Assembly (NCBI RefSeq): GCF_002000025.1
Contig: NZ_MUZV01000009.1
Span: 1 to 64,000 of the forward strand
Direction: 5' to 3'
Source of the DNA: Cognaticolwellia aestuarii
Lineage (GTDB): Bacteria; Pseudomonadota; Gammaproteobacteria; Enterobacterales; Alteromonadaceae
DNA: 64,000 nucleotides
The stretch's first letter is position 1. Every line of letters begins with the position of its first letter. Positions 18,129 to 27,753 of this stretch are shown here, one piece after another. The position numbers were made by a program, and so were the translations under genes. The notes below the pieces were generated by a model. The model did no database searches. It saw nothing but the letters and a program-made list of their open reading frames with translations, and had not been told where the DNA came from.

Positions 18129-20101
18129 TGGTTGCGCTAACTCAAACGAATAAAGATTTTGAAATGGGCGAGTTGAATACTTTCCCGAAAATTTTACAAC
18201 ATAACGCCGACAATTGGCCAAATGCTATTGCGATGCGCGAAAAAGAGTTTGGCATTTGGAACGAGTTCACTTGGGCTGATTATAACGACCGAGTAAAATG
18301 GTTGTCGTTAGGCTTGTTAGATATGGGCGTTAGCCAAGGCGATGCTATTGCCTTACTTGGCGATAATCGCCCAGAATGGATTTGGGGGGAAGTAGCTGCC
18401 CATGCCATGCGTTGTTATTCTATTGGTATCTATCAAGACTCGATGCACGAAGAAGTGGTGTATTTACTTGAAAGCAGCGGTGCAACCGTTGTTGTGGCAG
18501 AAAATGAGGAGCAATGTGATAAGTTACTTGAGCTTGCAGATGATATCCCACAGGTTAAATTTATTGTTTATTGTGACCCAAGAGGTATGCGCAAATATTC
18601 AGATCCTAGATTGGTTGATATTAATGCGGTTTATCAATTAGGCCAAAAGATAGAAAAAGCAAGTCCACAAGCTTATAAGCAATTAACGCAAGCAACAACC
18701 CCCGAAGATATCTCAATTTATTGTACAACTTCAGGTACCACCTCTAAGCCAAAAATTGCTTTACTCAATGGCGGTGATTTCGTTAAACACTGTAGTTCAT
18801 ATCTCAGAGCTGACCCACGTGCGCCAGGTGATAACTATGTATCAGTATTACCATTACCTTGGATAATGGAGCAGGTTTATGCGTTAGGCCAAGCCTTAAT
18901 TGCGCGTCAAATTGTCAATTTTGTTGAAGAACAAGAAACCTTAATGTCGGATCTTCGTGAAATAGGCCCTAGCTTTGTGCTATTAGCGCCACGCGTATGG
19001 GAAGGTATTTTAGCTGACGTACAAGCGCGAATGATGGACTCAACGCCACTGAAACGTAAACTCTTTAATTATGCTATGAAGCTGGCGGAAAAAAGCCAAG
19101 CAGAAGGCAAAAAGTCATGGCTTGCTGAAGTGTTATTAATGAAAGCATTACGAGATCGCCTTGGTTTTTCATTTTTAAAGTCAGCGGCTACCGGCGGCGC
19201 GGCAATGGGCCCAGATACCTTTAAATTTTTCCAAACTATCGGTGTGCCTTTACGTCAACTTTATGGCCAAACAGAAATGTGTGGCGCGTACACCATTCAT
19301 CATGAAGATGATGTTGACTACGACAGTGTTGGTGTGGCTTTTGACAGCGCTGAAATTAAAGTTATTAACACTGATGAAGCGGGCGTAGGTGAGATTATTT
19401 CTCGCACCGTTGGCATGTTTACCGGCTACTTAAATAACCAAAAAGCTTATGACGAAGATGTTATTGATGGCTGGATGCAAACCGGTGATGCCGGTTACTT
19501 TAAACCTTCAGGGCATCTAGTGGTGATTGATCGTATTAAGGATCTTGCTTGTACCAGTAATGGTGCGCAGTACTCACCGCAATACATTGAAAATAAACTT
19601 AAATTTTCATCTTTTATAGGTGAGGCGGTTATTTTAGGTAAAGACAAGCCTTACTTATCAGCGATTATATGTATCCGCTTTAGTATTGTTGCTAAGTGGG
19701 CTGAACAAAATGGTTATGCTTTTACCAACTATACCAACTTATCAACGTTGCCAGAGGTTTATGCCAAGCTTGCCGAAGAAATTTCACGGGTGAACGAGTC
19801 ATTACCTGAGTCGCAAAAAATTCATAAATTCTTATTGCTTTATAAAGAGTTAGACGCCGACGATGGCGAACTAACGCGAACACGTAAAGTACGTCGTGGT
19901 GTTATTGCTGATAAGTATGGCGACATTATTTCAGCTATTTATGACAACCAAGATGTGGTTGATATTGATACCACGGTTGTTTTCCAAGATGGCACCAAAA
20001 CCCGTATTCAAACCCAGCTTAAAGTAACGTCACTTATTGCTAATGAACAATCAAGTAAAGCGGCTATTGAGCAAGCAAATATAGAACGGAGAGCATCATG
20101 A
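18128..20101 (+). CDS. AMP-forming acyl-CoA ligase (long-chain type) inside the ABC operon
   Basis: 657 residues, an ANL-superfamily adenylate-forming enzyme. Motif A3 is TTSGTTSKPK (about 198-207), A5 is YGQTEMCG, A7 is QTGDAGYF and the hinge is DRIKDLACTSNG. The glycine-poor P-loop (TTSGTTSKPK) is usual for the long-chain/very-long-chain branch. The gene overlaps the ATPase by one base and the permease by four (ATGA), so translation is coupled with transporter subunits. This implies that the imported substrate is a carboxylic acid converted to its CoA thioester on entry (vectorial activation). Substrate is unknown; a medium or long acyl chain or an aromatic acid is possible. Confidence 0.9.
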   Translation: MVALTQTNKDFEMGELNTFPKILQHNADNWPNAIAMREKEFGIWNEFTWADYNDRVKWLSLGLLDMGVSQGDAIALLGDNRPEWIWGEVAAHAMRCYSIGIYQDSMHEEVVYLLESSGATVVVAENEEQCDKLLELADDIPQVKFIVYCDPRGMRKYSDPRLVDINAVYQLGQKIEKASPQAYKQLTQATTPEDISIYCTTSGTTSKPKIALLNGGDFVKHCSSYLRADPRAPGDNYVSVLPLPWIMEQVYALGQALIARQIVNFVEEQETLMSDLREIGPSFVLLAPRVWEGILADVQARMMDSTPLKRKLFNYAMKLAEKSQAEGKKSWLAEVLLMKALRDRLGFSFLKSAATGGAAMGPDTFKFFQTIGVPLRQLYGQTEMCGAYTIHHEDDVDYDSVGVAFDSAEIKVINTDEAGVGEIISRTVGMFTGYLNNQKAYDEDVIDGWMQTGDAGYFKPSGHLVVIDRIKDLACTSNGAQYSPQYIENKLKFSSFIGEAVILGKDKPYLSAIICIRFSIVAKWAEQNGYAFTNYTNLSTLPEVYAKLAEEISRVNESLPESQKIHKFLLLYKELDADDGELTRTRKVRRGVIADKYGDIISAIYDNQDVVDIDTTVVFQDGTKTRIQTQLKVTSLIANEQSSKAAIEQANIERRAS

Positions 20102-20991
20102 ATTTTGAGCTATTAACGCAACTGATCGTCAATGGGCTTATTGTTGGCTTATTGTACGGTGTAGTGGGCATGTGTTTTGTCTTAGTTTATAAATCGACTC
20201 AAATTGTAAACTTTGCCCAAGGTGAGTTTCTCTTGATTGGTGCCTGGGTGTGTTGGGCATTACTTATCTACTTAGAGTTACCCTTTATTGTTGGGTTTTT
20301 ACTGACCATGGCCTTTATGGCGGTATTCGGCATTATGCTGCAAATGATCGTGTTACGTCCCATGATCGGCGAGCCTATTATTTCGGTGATTATGGTGACT
20401 ATCGGTTTATCGATATTTTTCCAAGCCTTAATGAAGTGGATATTCGGTGTGTCAGCACAAAGCTTTCCGAAAGTATTTGAGACTGAAAGTATTCAAATTT
20501 TAGGGCTGCAGATTGAAACGGCCTACTTGATGAGTACGGTGATTGCCTTGATTATTATGGTCGCTTTCTACTTGTTCTTTAAGCATTCAAAATATGGTTT
20601 AGCGATGCGTGCTACCGCTTTTGATCAGCAAATAGCACAAAGTTTGGGTATTTCTGTTAAGCAAGTATTTGCCATGAGCTGGGGTATCGCTGCTACAGTT
20701 TCGGCAACGGCCGGTGTGGTTATTGCCATGGTTAGCGGGGTATCAAACTCATTATCTATTATTGGTATTAAAGTGTTCCCAGCGGTTATTCTCGGCGGTT
20801 TAGATTCCATTATCGGCGCTATTGTTGGTGGCTTAATTATTGGGGTATTAGAAAATGTCGCTGAATTTTTCGACAGTCAATACCTGCATATCGGCAACAT
20901 GTATGACATAGCCCCGTTTTACGTATTACTTATTATTCTTTGGTTCAAGCCTTATGGTTTATTTGGCACTAAAGATATTGAACGAATTTAA
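20098..20991 (+). CDS. ABC transporter inner-membrane permease (LivH-like)
   Basis: 297 residues with about eight hydrophobic helices. Motifs typical of LivH include VYKSTQIVNFAQGEF near the N-terminus, GLAMRATAFDQQIAQSLGIS (the coupling region contacting the ATPase), and FPAVILGGLDSIIGAIVGG near the C-terminus. The start overlaps the ligase stop. It forms the translocation pore together with the LivM-like subunit. Confidence 0.93.
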   Translation: MNFELLTQLIVNGLIVGLLYGVVGMCFVLVYKSTQIVNFAQGEFLLIGAWVCWALLIYLELPFIVGFLLTMAFMAVFGIMLQMIVLRPMIGEPIISVIMVTIGLSIFFQALMKWIFGVSAQSFPKVFETESIQILGLQIETAYLMSTVIALIIMVAFYLFFKHSKYGLAMRATAFDQQIAQSLGISVKQVFAMSWGIAATVSATAGVVIAMVSGVSNSLSIIGIKVFPAVILGGLDSIIGAIVGGLIIGVLENVAEFFDSQYLHIGNMYDIAPFYVLLIILWFKPYGLFGTKDIERI

Positions 20992-21033
20992 CATTTCGCC
21001 ATTGTAATGAAAATATTGTCGTCAAAATTGAGC

Positions 21034-21057
21034 GCGCTACTGATAAAGCGGTAGCGC
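21034..21057 (+). other. Intercistronic hairpin between the two permease genes
   Basis: GCGCTAC / GTAGCGC, 7-bp perfect stem with a 10-base loop and no T run. It is more likely an mRNA-stability or processing element than a terminator. Confidence 0.5.
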
Positions 21058-21097
21058 CAATTTACAGCGAATAACATCGAGTTTTTAGGAGTTAATT

Positions 21098-22171
21098 ATG
21101 TCGAGTTTAACGATGCGACCGTGCGGTGATTTCCGTACTAGCTATAAACAAGATAACACCATTTTTGAAACCAGAACCATCAGAAACTTTGCGATTATTG
21201 CGATCGCCTTATTATGTGCAGCACCATATTTGGTTGATGCCTACTATTTAACGCTATTTATTCAAATATCGTATTTAGGTATTGCAGCCTTAGGTTTAAA
21301 TATTTTAGTGGGCTACACCGGACAAATATCATTGGGACACGGGGCATTTTTTGGCTTTGGTGCGTTTGCCTCCGCCTGGATGAACGTCTCATTTGGTATC
21401 CCAGTGGTGTTTTGTATTCCACTGGCCGGCTTTTTAACTATGGGTGTTGGTATGGTTTTTGGTTTACCTGCATCACGTATTAAAGGCTTGTATTTGGCAA
21501 TAGCCACACTAGCAGCGCAATTTATTTTAGAAGACTTTTTTGCCCGTGCTGATTGGTTCTCTGGTGGCTCAGCGGGTTCATCTGCTGATCCTATTAGCTT
21601 GTTTGGCTTTGCTTTTGATACCGATGAAAGCTTCTTTTATGTTGCGCTGTTTGCCTTAGTATTTATGTATATCTGGGGTTGTAACTTAATGCGTAGTCGT
21701 GAAGGTAGAGCATTTATCGCTGTGCGAGATCATTACCTTTCTGCTGAAATTATGGGCATTAAATTAAACAAATACCGTTTATTGTCATTTGGTGTTTCGT
21801 CTTTTTATGCCGGTATTGGTGGTGCTTTATATGCGCACTATTTAGGTTATGTTTCTGCTGAAGGTTTCACACTTTTCATGTCGATTCAATTTTTAGCGAT
21901 GATCATTATTGGTGGCTTAGGATCAGTCAAAGGTACCTTGATGGGCGTAGTGTTTATGGTGTTTTTACCTGAAGTGCTTGAAAGTGGTGTTGGCTTAATG
22001 AAAATGACCGAATGGGGCAATATTCCTATGGTGGTTGACGGCTTAGCTTACATCAAAGAAATGGCGATAGGTTTAGTGATTATTTTATTCTTGATATTTG
22101 AGCCAGAAGGTATGGCACATCGTTGGGCACAAATTAAAAACTATTGGAAATTCTATCCGTTTTCATACTAA
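21098..22171 (+). CDS. ABC transporter inner-membrane permease (LivM-like)
   Basis: 357 residues with about ten hydrophobic segments. LivM signatures include LGLNILVGYTGQISLGHGAF, KGLYLAIATLAAQFIL, SREGRAFIAVRDHYLSAEIM (coupling region) and GGLGSVKGTLMGVVF. The N-terminal 35 residues are hydrophilic, longer than in typical LivM. GGAG lies 6 bases before the ATG. It partners with the LivH-like protein. Confidence 0.93.
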   Translation: MSSLTMRPCGDFRTSYKQDNTIFETRTIRNFAIIAIALLCAAPYLVDAYYLTLFIQISYLGIAALGLNILVGYTGQISLGHGAFFGFGAFASAWMNVSFGIPVVFCIPLAGFLTMGVGMVFGLPASRIKGLYLAIATLAAQFILEDFFARADWFSGGSAGSSADPISLFGFAFDTDESFFYVALFALVFMYIWGCNLMRSREGRAFIAVRDHYLSAEIMGIKLNKYRLLSFGVSSFYAGIGGALYAHYLGYVSAEGFTLFMSIQFLAMIIIGGLGSVKGTLMGVVFMVFLPEVLESGVGLMKMTEWGNIPMVVDGLAYIKEMAIGLVIILFLIFEPEGMAHRWAQIKNYWKFYPFSY

Positions 22172-22262
22172 TCTACTGAAAATTAACAATATAAAAATAT
22201 AAATAACAATTATTACAACAAGTCATTGGCAATATAGCCATTAAAAGAAGAAGGAAATAGTC

Positions 22263-23510
22263 ATGCAACATAAAGCAAAATTAAGTTCTCTATTCGTATG
22301 CTGTGCTTTGGGGATGAGCACTCAGGTATTAGCAAAAGATACTGTCTTTGTCGGGCACTTAGCTGACATGTCGGGACCAACAGCCTTTGTTGGTAAAAAC
22401 TATGCTGATGGTGTGCGCGATTCACTCGCTTACATTAATGCCAACGGTGGTATTAAAGGTACTACTTTAGAATATGAAACAATCGACTATGCCTACAAAG
22501 TGCCGCAAGCCATAGCATCTTATAAAAAATGGCATTCTCGTAAAAAAATGGTTGCGATGCAAGGTTGGGGAACGGCAGATACAGAAGCGCTTATTTCATT
22601 CGTTGCTAAAGACAAAGTGCCGGTTTTCTCAGCTTCATACTCAGGACACTTAACGGATCCAACGGGTAAGAACCCGCATACCAAAAAGCCAGCGCCTTAT
22701 AATTTTTTCTACGGTGCATCTTACTCAGATGCTTGTCGTGGTCTAGTACAATGGGCAGCGCAAGATTGGAAAGATAAAGGTGAGAAAGGTAAACCGAAAT
22801 TTACCCATATTGGTGCTAACCATCCATTTCCAAATGCGCCAAAACAAGCCTGTGCTGAATATGCGACTGAGTTAGGTTTTGACGTACAGCCTGCAGTGGT
22901 TGTTTCAATGAAGCCAGGTGACTTTAAAGCGCAATGTTTAAGCTTAAAAAGTTCAGGGTCAAATTATGGCTATATCGGTAATTTAGGTGGTTCCGTTTTA
23001 TCCTTAGTTAAATCATGTAATACCGTTGGCACAGATATTCAATTTATGTCGAATATCTGGGGCGGCGATAAGAAAATATTTAGCGCAGCGGGTGAGGGGA
23101 TAAAAGATTATGTTTTCCCAACCATGACACCGTTTTGGACTGATGATGTACCGGGTATGAAGCTCGTGCGCGAAATTTCTAAGCAATCAGATGAGTCTGG
23201 AAAAGAAGTGCGTGTACATCATTATATTCGTGGTGTTTGTTCTACATTCTTCATGAAAGAAGCAATGGAGTGGGCAAAAGATAACGGTGGTATTACTGGC
23301 GAAAATATCAAAAAAGGTATGTATGCACGCAAAAACTGGGTGCCAAAAGGGCTTGAAGGTGCTTGCTTAGCGGCCAATTGGACTAATGAAGATCACCGTG
23401 GCATTAACCAAGTTAATATCTACAAAGGTAACTACAACGGTGGCGATATTGCCGTTGAGAAAGTATCACAAGTTACCTTGAAACGTCGTGATGACTGGTT
23501 AGGTTATTAA
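22263..23510 (+). CDS. Periplasmic substrate-binding protein of the ABC importer
   Basis: 415 residues. Signal peptide about 1-24 (cleavage after QVLA). A type I periplasmic binding fold (Peripla_BP_6, HAAT family): VGHLADMSGPTAFVGKNYADG at the N-terminus, then INANGGIKG, KMVAMQGWGTADTEALI and VHHYIRGVCSTFFMKEAMEWA. AAGGAAA precedes the ATG. It captures the substrate delivered by the porin. The ligand pocket cannot be assigned; relatives near CoA ligases bind aromatic or aliphatic carboxylates. It contains at least six Cys in the mature part, so disulfides are likely. Confidence 0.9.
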   Translation: MQHKAKLSSLFVCCALGMSTQVLAKDTVFVGHLADMSGPTAFVGKNYADGVRDSLAYINANGGIKGTTLEYETIDYAYKVPQAIASYKKWHSRKKMVAMQGWGTADTEALISFVAKDKVPVFSASYSGHLTDPTGKNPHTKKPAPYNFFYGASYSDACRGLVQWAAQDWKDKGEKGKPKFTHIGANHPFPNAPKQACAEYATELGFDVQPAVVVSMKPGDFKAQCLSLKSSGSNYGYIGNLGGSVLSLVKSCNTVGTDIQFMSNIWGGDKKIFSAAGEGIKDYVFPTMTPFWTDDVPGMKLVREISKQSDESGKEVRVHHYIRGVCSTFFMKEAMEWAKDNGGITGENIKKGMYARKNWVPKGLEGACLAANWTNEDHRGINQVNIYKGNYNGGDIAVEKVSQVTLKRRDDWLGY

Positions 23511-23531
23511 TACTTAGCGCGTAAATGACAA

Positions 23532-23570
23532 GTTACTGGGCGAAGAAAACACTTTGCTCAGTAACCTTTT
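23532..23570 (+). terminator. Terminator/attenuator hairpin between binding protein and second ATPase
   Basis: GTTACTGgGC / GCtCAGTAAC, 10-bp stem with one mismatch, followed by CCTTTT. It may let the binding protein be made in excess of the ATPase. Confidence 0.65.
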
Positions 23571-23617
23571 AGTGATTAATAAATCGAGTAGTAAAGCATA
23601 ATTTATACGGAGTATGT

Positions 23618-24439
23618 ATGTCACAAGCAGCGACAAAATTACAAACTGCATCACCAATATTAACAGTAAACAATATTGAAGTCGTTTATGACGAAGTCAT
23701 ACAAGTACTTCGTGGCGTAAGTTTAGATGTACCAGAAGGTGAAGTTGTTACCCTATTAGGGCCTAATGGGGCAGGTAAATCGACGACACTAAAAGCGATT
23801 TCAGGTTTGTTGAAAACTGAAAATGGTGAAGTTACTAAAGGCGACATTACTTTTTTGGGTGAACGTATCGATAGTAAAAACGCTGAAGACGTTGTGCGTA
23901 GTGGCCTGTTTCAGGTGATGGAAGGTCGTCGAATTATCGAAGATATGACGTCATTAGAAAACTTAAAGTTGGGTGCTTATACCCGTAAAGACTCGCAAAT
24001 AAACCAAGATATAGAAATGGTTTACCACTATTTTCCTCGTTTAAAAGAACGTACGGGTTTAGCGGGATATTTATCAGGCGGAGAGCAGCAAATGCTCGCC
24101 ATTGGTCGAGCATTGATGGCACGACCCAAAATGATTTGTTTAGATGAGCCGTCAATGGGTCTATCACCATTGTTGGTTAAAGAAGTTTTTGGCATTATTA
24201 AAAAAATTAATCAAGATCAGGGTATTACCATGTTGTTGGTTGAGCAAAATGCTAACTATGCCTTAAGAGCTGCAAATTATGGCTACATTATGGAGTCAGG
24301 TAAGGTGGTACTTGATGGTACACAGGAGCAGTTATTAAATAACGAAGATGTGAAAGAGTTTTATCTTGGTGGCGGTAATGAAGAGCGTAAAAGCTTTAAA
24401 GGTTTGAAGTCTTATAAGCGCCGTAAGCGCTGGTTGTAA
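23618..24439 (+). CDS. Branched-chain amino acid type ABC transporter ATPase (LivF-like)
   Basis: 273 residues. Walker A GPNGAGKST, signature LSGGEQQMLAIGRALM, Walker B MICLDEPSMGLSP, and LLVEQNANYAL, the Gln-for-His style switch of LivF. The start ATG at 23618 has GGAG 5 bases upstream. The last 15 residues are strongly basic (KSYKRRKRWL), an unusual tail for LivF. It completes the importer: two ATPases, two permeases and a binding protein. Confidence 0.93.
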   Translation: MSQAATKLQTASPILTVNNIEVVYDEVIQVLRGVSLDVPEGEVVTLLGPNGAGKSTTLKAISGLLKTENGEVTKGDITFLGERIDSKNAEDVVRSGLFQVMEGRRIIEDMTSLENLKLGAYTRKDSQINQDIEMVYHYFPRLKERTGLAGYLSGGEQQMLAIGRALMARPKMICLDEPSMGLSPLLVKEVFGIIKKINQDQGITMLLVEQNANYALRAANYGYIMESGKVVLDGTQEQLLNNEDVKEFYLGGGNEERKSFKGLKSYKRRKRWL

Positions 24440-24525
24440 TTGCAGTAGCGCATGTGTTCAGCACGACTATTTTTAACGTTTTTCTGCCGACAAGATATTA
24501 TCAGGCAGGCATTAAATGCCATATT

Positions 24526-24548
24526 AATAGCCCTTACTAGGGCTATTT
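24526..24548 (+). terminator. Terminator after the second ATPase gene
   Basis: AATAGCCCT / AGGGCTATT perfect 9-bp stem with loop TACT. The downstream T run is weak (TTTAC). Confidence 0.7.
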
Positions 24549-24622
24549 ACTGATTTTATTCATGATGGATAGAATCAATTATCTTCAATCACCAGTAATT
24601 TTCAACATAACTTTGAGCTATT

Positions 24623-25873
24623 ATGACGACATATTATCACCCCGATGAACATCAAGCTTGCCAAGCTAGAGAGCAGTCATTGTTTTCTCGATTACCGACA
24701 TTTATTGCTAATGCGCAGCGCCATAGTCCTTATTATCAAACGCTGCTAACGGATGTTAATGCTGATAGTATTAATTCAAGAGCCGCGCTTGCACAGTTAC
24801 CTATCACGCGAAAATCAGACCTCATTACCCTGCAAAAACGTCAGCTACCCTTAGCAGGTATGAACACCAGTAATGGTCAAATTAGCCGAATATTTCAATC
24901 TCCCGGACCGATTTATGATCCTGAACGTTGCCAAGATGATTGGTGGCGAATGGGACAAGCTTTCCATGCCGCGGGCTTTGTTGCTGGTGACTTAGTGCAA
25001 AATTGCTTGTCGTATCATTTAACCCCAGGTGGCTTTATTCTCGATTCAGGCGCACGTGCTTGTGGTTGCATTGTTATTCCTGCAGGGCCAGGACAAACTG
25101 AGCAGCAACTCGATATAATTGAAGACTTAAAACCTCAGGGCTATTGTGGTACGCCATCGTTTTTAAATATTTTAATCAATAAAGCAAAGGCGCAAAATCG
25201 CGATATTAGCAGCCTTAAAAAGGCCTTAGTAACAGGCGAAGCGTTACCCAAAGCTTTGCGCGATGAATTCACTCAGGCTGGAATTAATGTTTTACAAGCC
25301 TATGCCAGTGCCGATGTTGGTTTAATTGGTTATGAAAGCGTCGCAGATGACGGATTAATTATTTCAGAAAACCTTATTGTTGAAATTGTTCGACCGGGCA
25401 GTTTAGAACCCGTAGCAGATGGCGAAATAGGTGAAGTAGTGGTAACAAGTTTTAATGCTGACTACCCTTTAATTCGTTTTGCAACAGGTGATTTATCGGC
25501 TATTAAACCAGGAGGAAGCGCTTGTGGTCGCAGCAATATGCGTATCAAGGGCTGGTTAGGACGAGCAGATCAAACGACAAAAGTAAAAGGCATGTTTGTG
25601 CATCCGGAGCAAATTGAACGGGTGCGTTTAACCACAACATATTGTCCGAAAGTACGTTTAACCGTTACTCAGCAAGATCATCAAGATAAAATGCACTTAC
25701 AGTGTGAGTTTGATAATACACATAATGCGGATATCGATACCCAGCTATTAGTCAATCAACTTAGCGATAGCTTAAAGCAATTAACCAAACTCAATGGGAG
25801 TGTTGAACTTGTTGCTTTAGGGGGCTTACCTGATGATGGTAAAGTTATTGATGATCAAAGAGTTATTGCCTAG
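24623..25873 (+). CDS. PaaK-like AMP-forming CoA ligase (phenylacetate-CoA ligase family)
   Basis: 416 residues, matching the PaaK/phenylacetate-CoA ligase type rather than the long FadD type. Recognisable blocks are LPITRKSDLI, CGTPSFLNILI, VTGEALPKALRDEF, QAYASADVGLIGYE, RFATGDLSAI and KVKGMFVHPEQIE. The usual glycine-rich nucleotide loop (SSGTTG) is replaced by IFQSPGPIYDPE, as seen in some PaaK-like branches, so full activity is not certain. It lies outside the previous terminator but is co-directional, with a thioesterase gene 53 bases downstream. A second CoA ligase beside the importer suggests successive steps of aromatic or short-chain acid degradation. Confidence 0.82.
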   Translation: MTTYYHPDEHQACQAREQSLFSRLPTFIANAQRHSPYYQTLLTDVNADSINSRAALAQLPITRKSDLITLQKRQLPLAGMNTSNGQISRIFQSPGPIYDPERCQDDWWRMGQAFHAAGFVAGDLVQNCLSYHLTPGGFILDSGARACGCIVIPAGPGQTEQQLDIIEDLKPQGYCGTPSFLNILINKAKAQNRDISSLKKALVTGEALPKALRDEFTQAGINVLQAYASADVGLIGYESVADDGLIISENLIVEIVRPGSLEPVADGEIGEVVVTSFNADYPLIRFATGDLSAIKPGGSACGRSNMRIKGWLGRADQTTKVKGMFVHPEQIERVRLTTTYCPKVRLTVTQQDHQDKMHLQCEFDNTHNADIDTQLLVNQLSDSLKQLTKLNGSVELVALGGLPDDGKVIDDQRVIA

Positions 25874-25926
25874 TTATAGCCTAGCCATAGCATAATAACC
25901 AACAACAATATAAAAAGGAGTTACCC

Positions 25927-26427
25927 TTGAGCAACATGGCTTTTCAAGACTGTTACCCAGAAGAACTTAGCCACTGTTATGGTTGTGGTAAAAATAACCA
26001 TGATGGTCATCAACTAAAAAGTTATTGGCATACTGAACAAGGCAATGTGAGTGAACAAGCGGCTGAAGAAACCGTTGCCCATTTTATGCCTGAACAACGT
26101 CATACTGCTATTCCTGGTTTTGTTTATGGCGGTTTAATTGCTTCACTGATTGATTGTCATGGCACGGGTAGCGCTGCTGCCATGGCATATCGCCAAGCAG
26201 AGCGTGCAATGGGGACTTTACCTGCACTGCGCTTTGTAACGGCAGCATTAAATGTTAGCTATTTAGCACCCACGCCGATGGGCGTTGAACTGGAACTTAT
26301 CGGCCGCTTTATTGAAGTTAAAGCTAAAAAAGTGGTGGTAGAGATAACAGTATCGGCAAACAAGGTTGTTTGCGCTAAAGGTACGGTTGTAGCGGTAAAA
26401 ATGCCTGATTCTATGAGCCCCGCTTAA
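25927..26427 (+). CDS. Hotdog-fold thioesterase (PaaI-like)
   Basis: 166 residues. N-terminal CYGCGKNNHDGHQL and central GFVYGGLIASLIDCHGTGSAAA are typical of the PaaI/YiiD-like hotdog thioesterases; the catalytic acidic residue is likely the Asp of LIDCHG. The start is TTG at 25927: AAGGAG at 25915-25920 is 6 bases from it, while the alternative in-frame ATG at 25936 would be 15 bases away. It probably releases CoA from acyl intermediates made by the two ligases upstream. A strong terminator follows. Confidence 0.85.
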   Translation: MSNMAFQDCYPEELSHCYGCGKNNHDGHQLKSYWHTEQGNVSEQAAEETVAHFMPEQRHTAIPGFVYGGLIASLIDCHGTGSAAAMAYRQAERAMGTLPALRFVTAALNVSYLAPTPMGVELELIGRFIEVKAKKVVVEITVSANKVVCAKGTVVAVKMPDSMSPA

Positions 26428-26437
26428 TTTTCAGTCT

Positions 26438-26494
26438 AAATCAGCATTAGTCAGTATTAGTAGATGTGTTACGGTTTTACTAATGCTGATTTTT
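26438..26494 (+). terminator. Long-stem terminator at the end of the uptake cluster
   Basis: AAATCAGCATTAGT / ACTAATGCTGATTT, a perfect 14-bp stem with a 27-base loop, followed by a T tract. It marks the end of the region starting at the porin. Confidence 0.88.
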
Positions 26495-26911
26495 TACGCT
26501 TTAATTTTTTAAATCTTCGCTTTAGTGTTTAACTCACGCTAAATACTTGAGCTTAGTAGACAGATTAAGCTTGTTAAATTTATGACGATAATTTAGGAAG
26601 GGTGTCCTGTTAATTTCTGTTAATTTTATCTGACAATTCGATAAATATACGAATTTTATCTAAATCATATAAAAAGTATGGTGAAACCTGATCAGACTTT
26701 TTCAAAACAACTCCAAGTTATAAATAGCTGATGGCTAACTTCCTTCCAACTAACAAGGGTAAAGCTGAGCTAATACGCACCATGATTCAATAACAATCAC
26801 ACGAATACATACAAACACATACAAAACCGTACAATAATACCTTACAGCATTTTCTCTAGAAAACCTTACAATAGCGCGTTCTATAAGGCACTTAAAACTC
26901 GAGAAAAATTT
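26495..26911. other. Intergenic region, no gene found
   Basis: About 415 AT-rich bases. The only structure seen is a run of TACA-containing units at about 26808-26847 (ACATACAAAC, ACATACAAAA, then GTACAATAAT). It may hold the promoter of the lipoprotein gene, but no confident -35/-10 pair was assigned. Confidence 0.6.
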
Positions 26912-27727
26912 ATGAACACAATGACGCTAACGCTATTAATTTCAACAGCATTTTTATTGACAGCGTGTGGAGGAGGTGGCTCAGAAAAATCTGTGCCTAC
27001 AACTACACCTGTAACAAAAGTTACTACGCCAAAAGCGCAACTAACGGAAAGTAACTTAGCTGTAGGAGTTTTAAATATGAGTGATAAAGTTCTTGATTTT
27101 AATGTTGATTTTTCTAAAGATCAGGATAACGTCACAAAAATAGGGAAAACAGTATTCGGCGTACCAGCATATACTTCTGAAAATGATGTATTTGTATCGA
27201 GAGTTAATGAAGCTTTAAGTTTCACAATATCTACGCCTGGCCATAACCAATTAGAAATAACTAGTCTAGATTCTAATACTAAAGAAAGTGTCTCTGAGAA
27301 GATAGAAATAACATTCCAATCCACTATTGAAGCTTCCACCCAATACGTTGTGGTAGCATATCCATCTTTTGATTCAGCTCTAAATGAGCCCGCGGTTCAT
27401 ACCAGTCTTATCAAGCTCAATAATACGTTGGAAGATACAAAGTCTATTGAAATAGACATCTTTAATTTTACAGGGCTAGAGCAACTGAGCTACCGCGTAA
27501 ATTGTTCTAGCGGCACTGCTATGGACGTGATAGATAATAAAGAAACCCCACATGAAACGATTTCATGCCCCAGTGGTCAGGATTTAGTGTCTGTTAGCAT
27601 CATAAATAAAGGTGTAATAACTGCGCTTGAATATAGCTTTGTTTCAGGATCGAAATATTCTTTAGTTGCAGGGAAAAACAATAATAGTGAAATAATTAGT
27701 CAACTAATTAACAAACAATCTTTCTAA
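26912..27727 (+). CDS. Putative lipoprotein of unknown function
   Basis: 271 residues. Signal peptide with lipobox LLTAC (Cys19), followed by a Gly/Ser linker, so it is an outer or inner membrane-anchored periplasmic lipoprotein. The mature part is beta-rich with no recognised catalytic motif. Phrases such as VLNMSDKVLDFNVDF and STQYVVVAYPSFDS loosely resemble DUF4397-type repeats; this is weak. Two Cys in NCSSGTAMD and ISCPSGQD may form a disulfide. It is a single-gene unit followed by an IS remnant, and its base composition is more AT-rich than its neighbours, which would fit accessory DNA. Confidence 0.7.
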   Translation: MNTMTLTLLISTAFLLTACGGGGSEKSVPTTTPVTKVTTPKAQLTESNLAVGVLNMSDKVLDFNVDFSKDQDNVTKIGKTVFGVPAYTSENDVFVSRVNEALSFTISTPGHNQLEITSLDSNTKESVSEKIEITFQSTIEASTQYVVVAYPSFDSALNEPAVHTSLIKLNNTLEDTKSIEIDIFNFTGLEQLSYRVNCSSGTAMDVIDNKETPHETISCPSGQDLVSVSIINKGVITALEYSFVSGSKYSLVAGKNNNSEIISQLINKQSF

Positions 27728-27753
27728 CCCTCACTACAGTAATACTGAAGTGG

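Noticed and set aside
24623-25873. Calling the PaaK-like enzyme phenylacetate-CoA ligase proper
   Set aside because: No paa catabolic genes are present and the nucleotide loop is atypical, so only the family is assigned.
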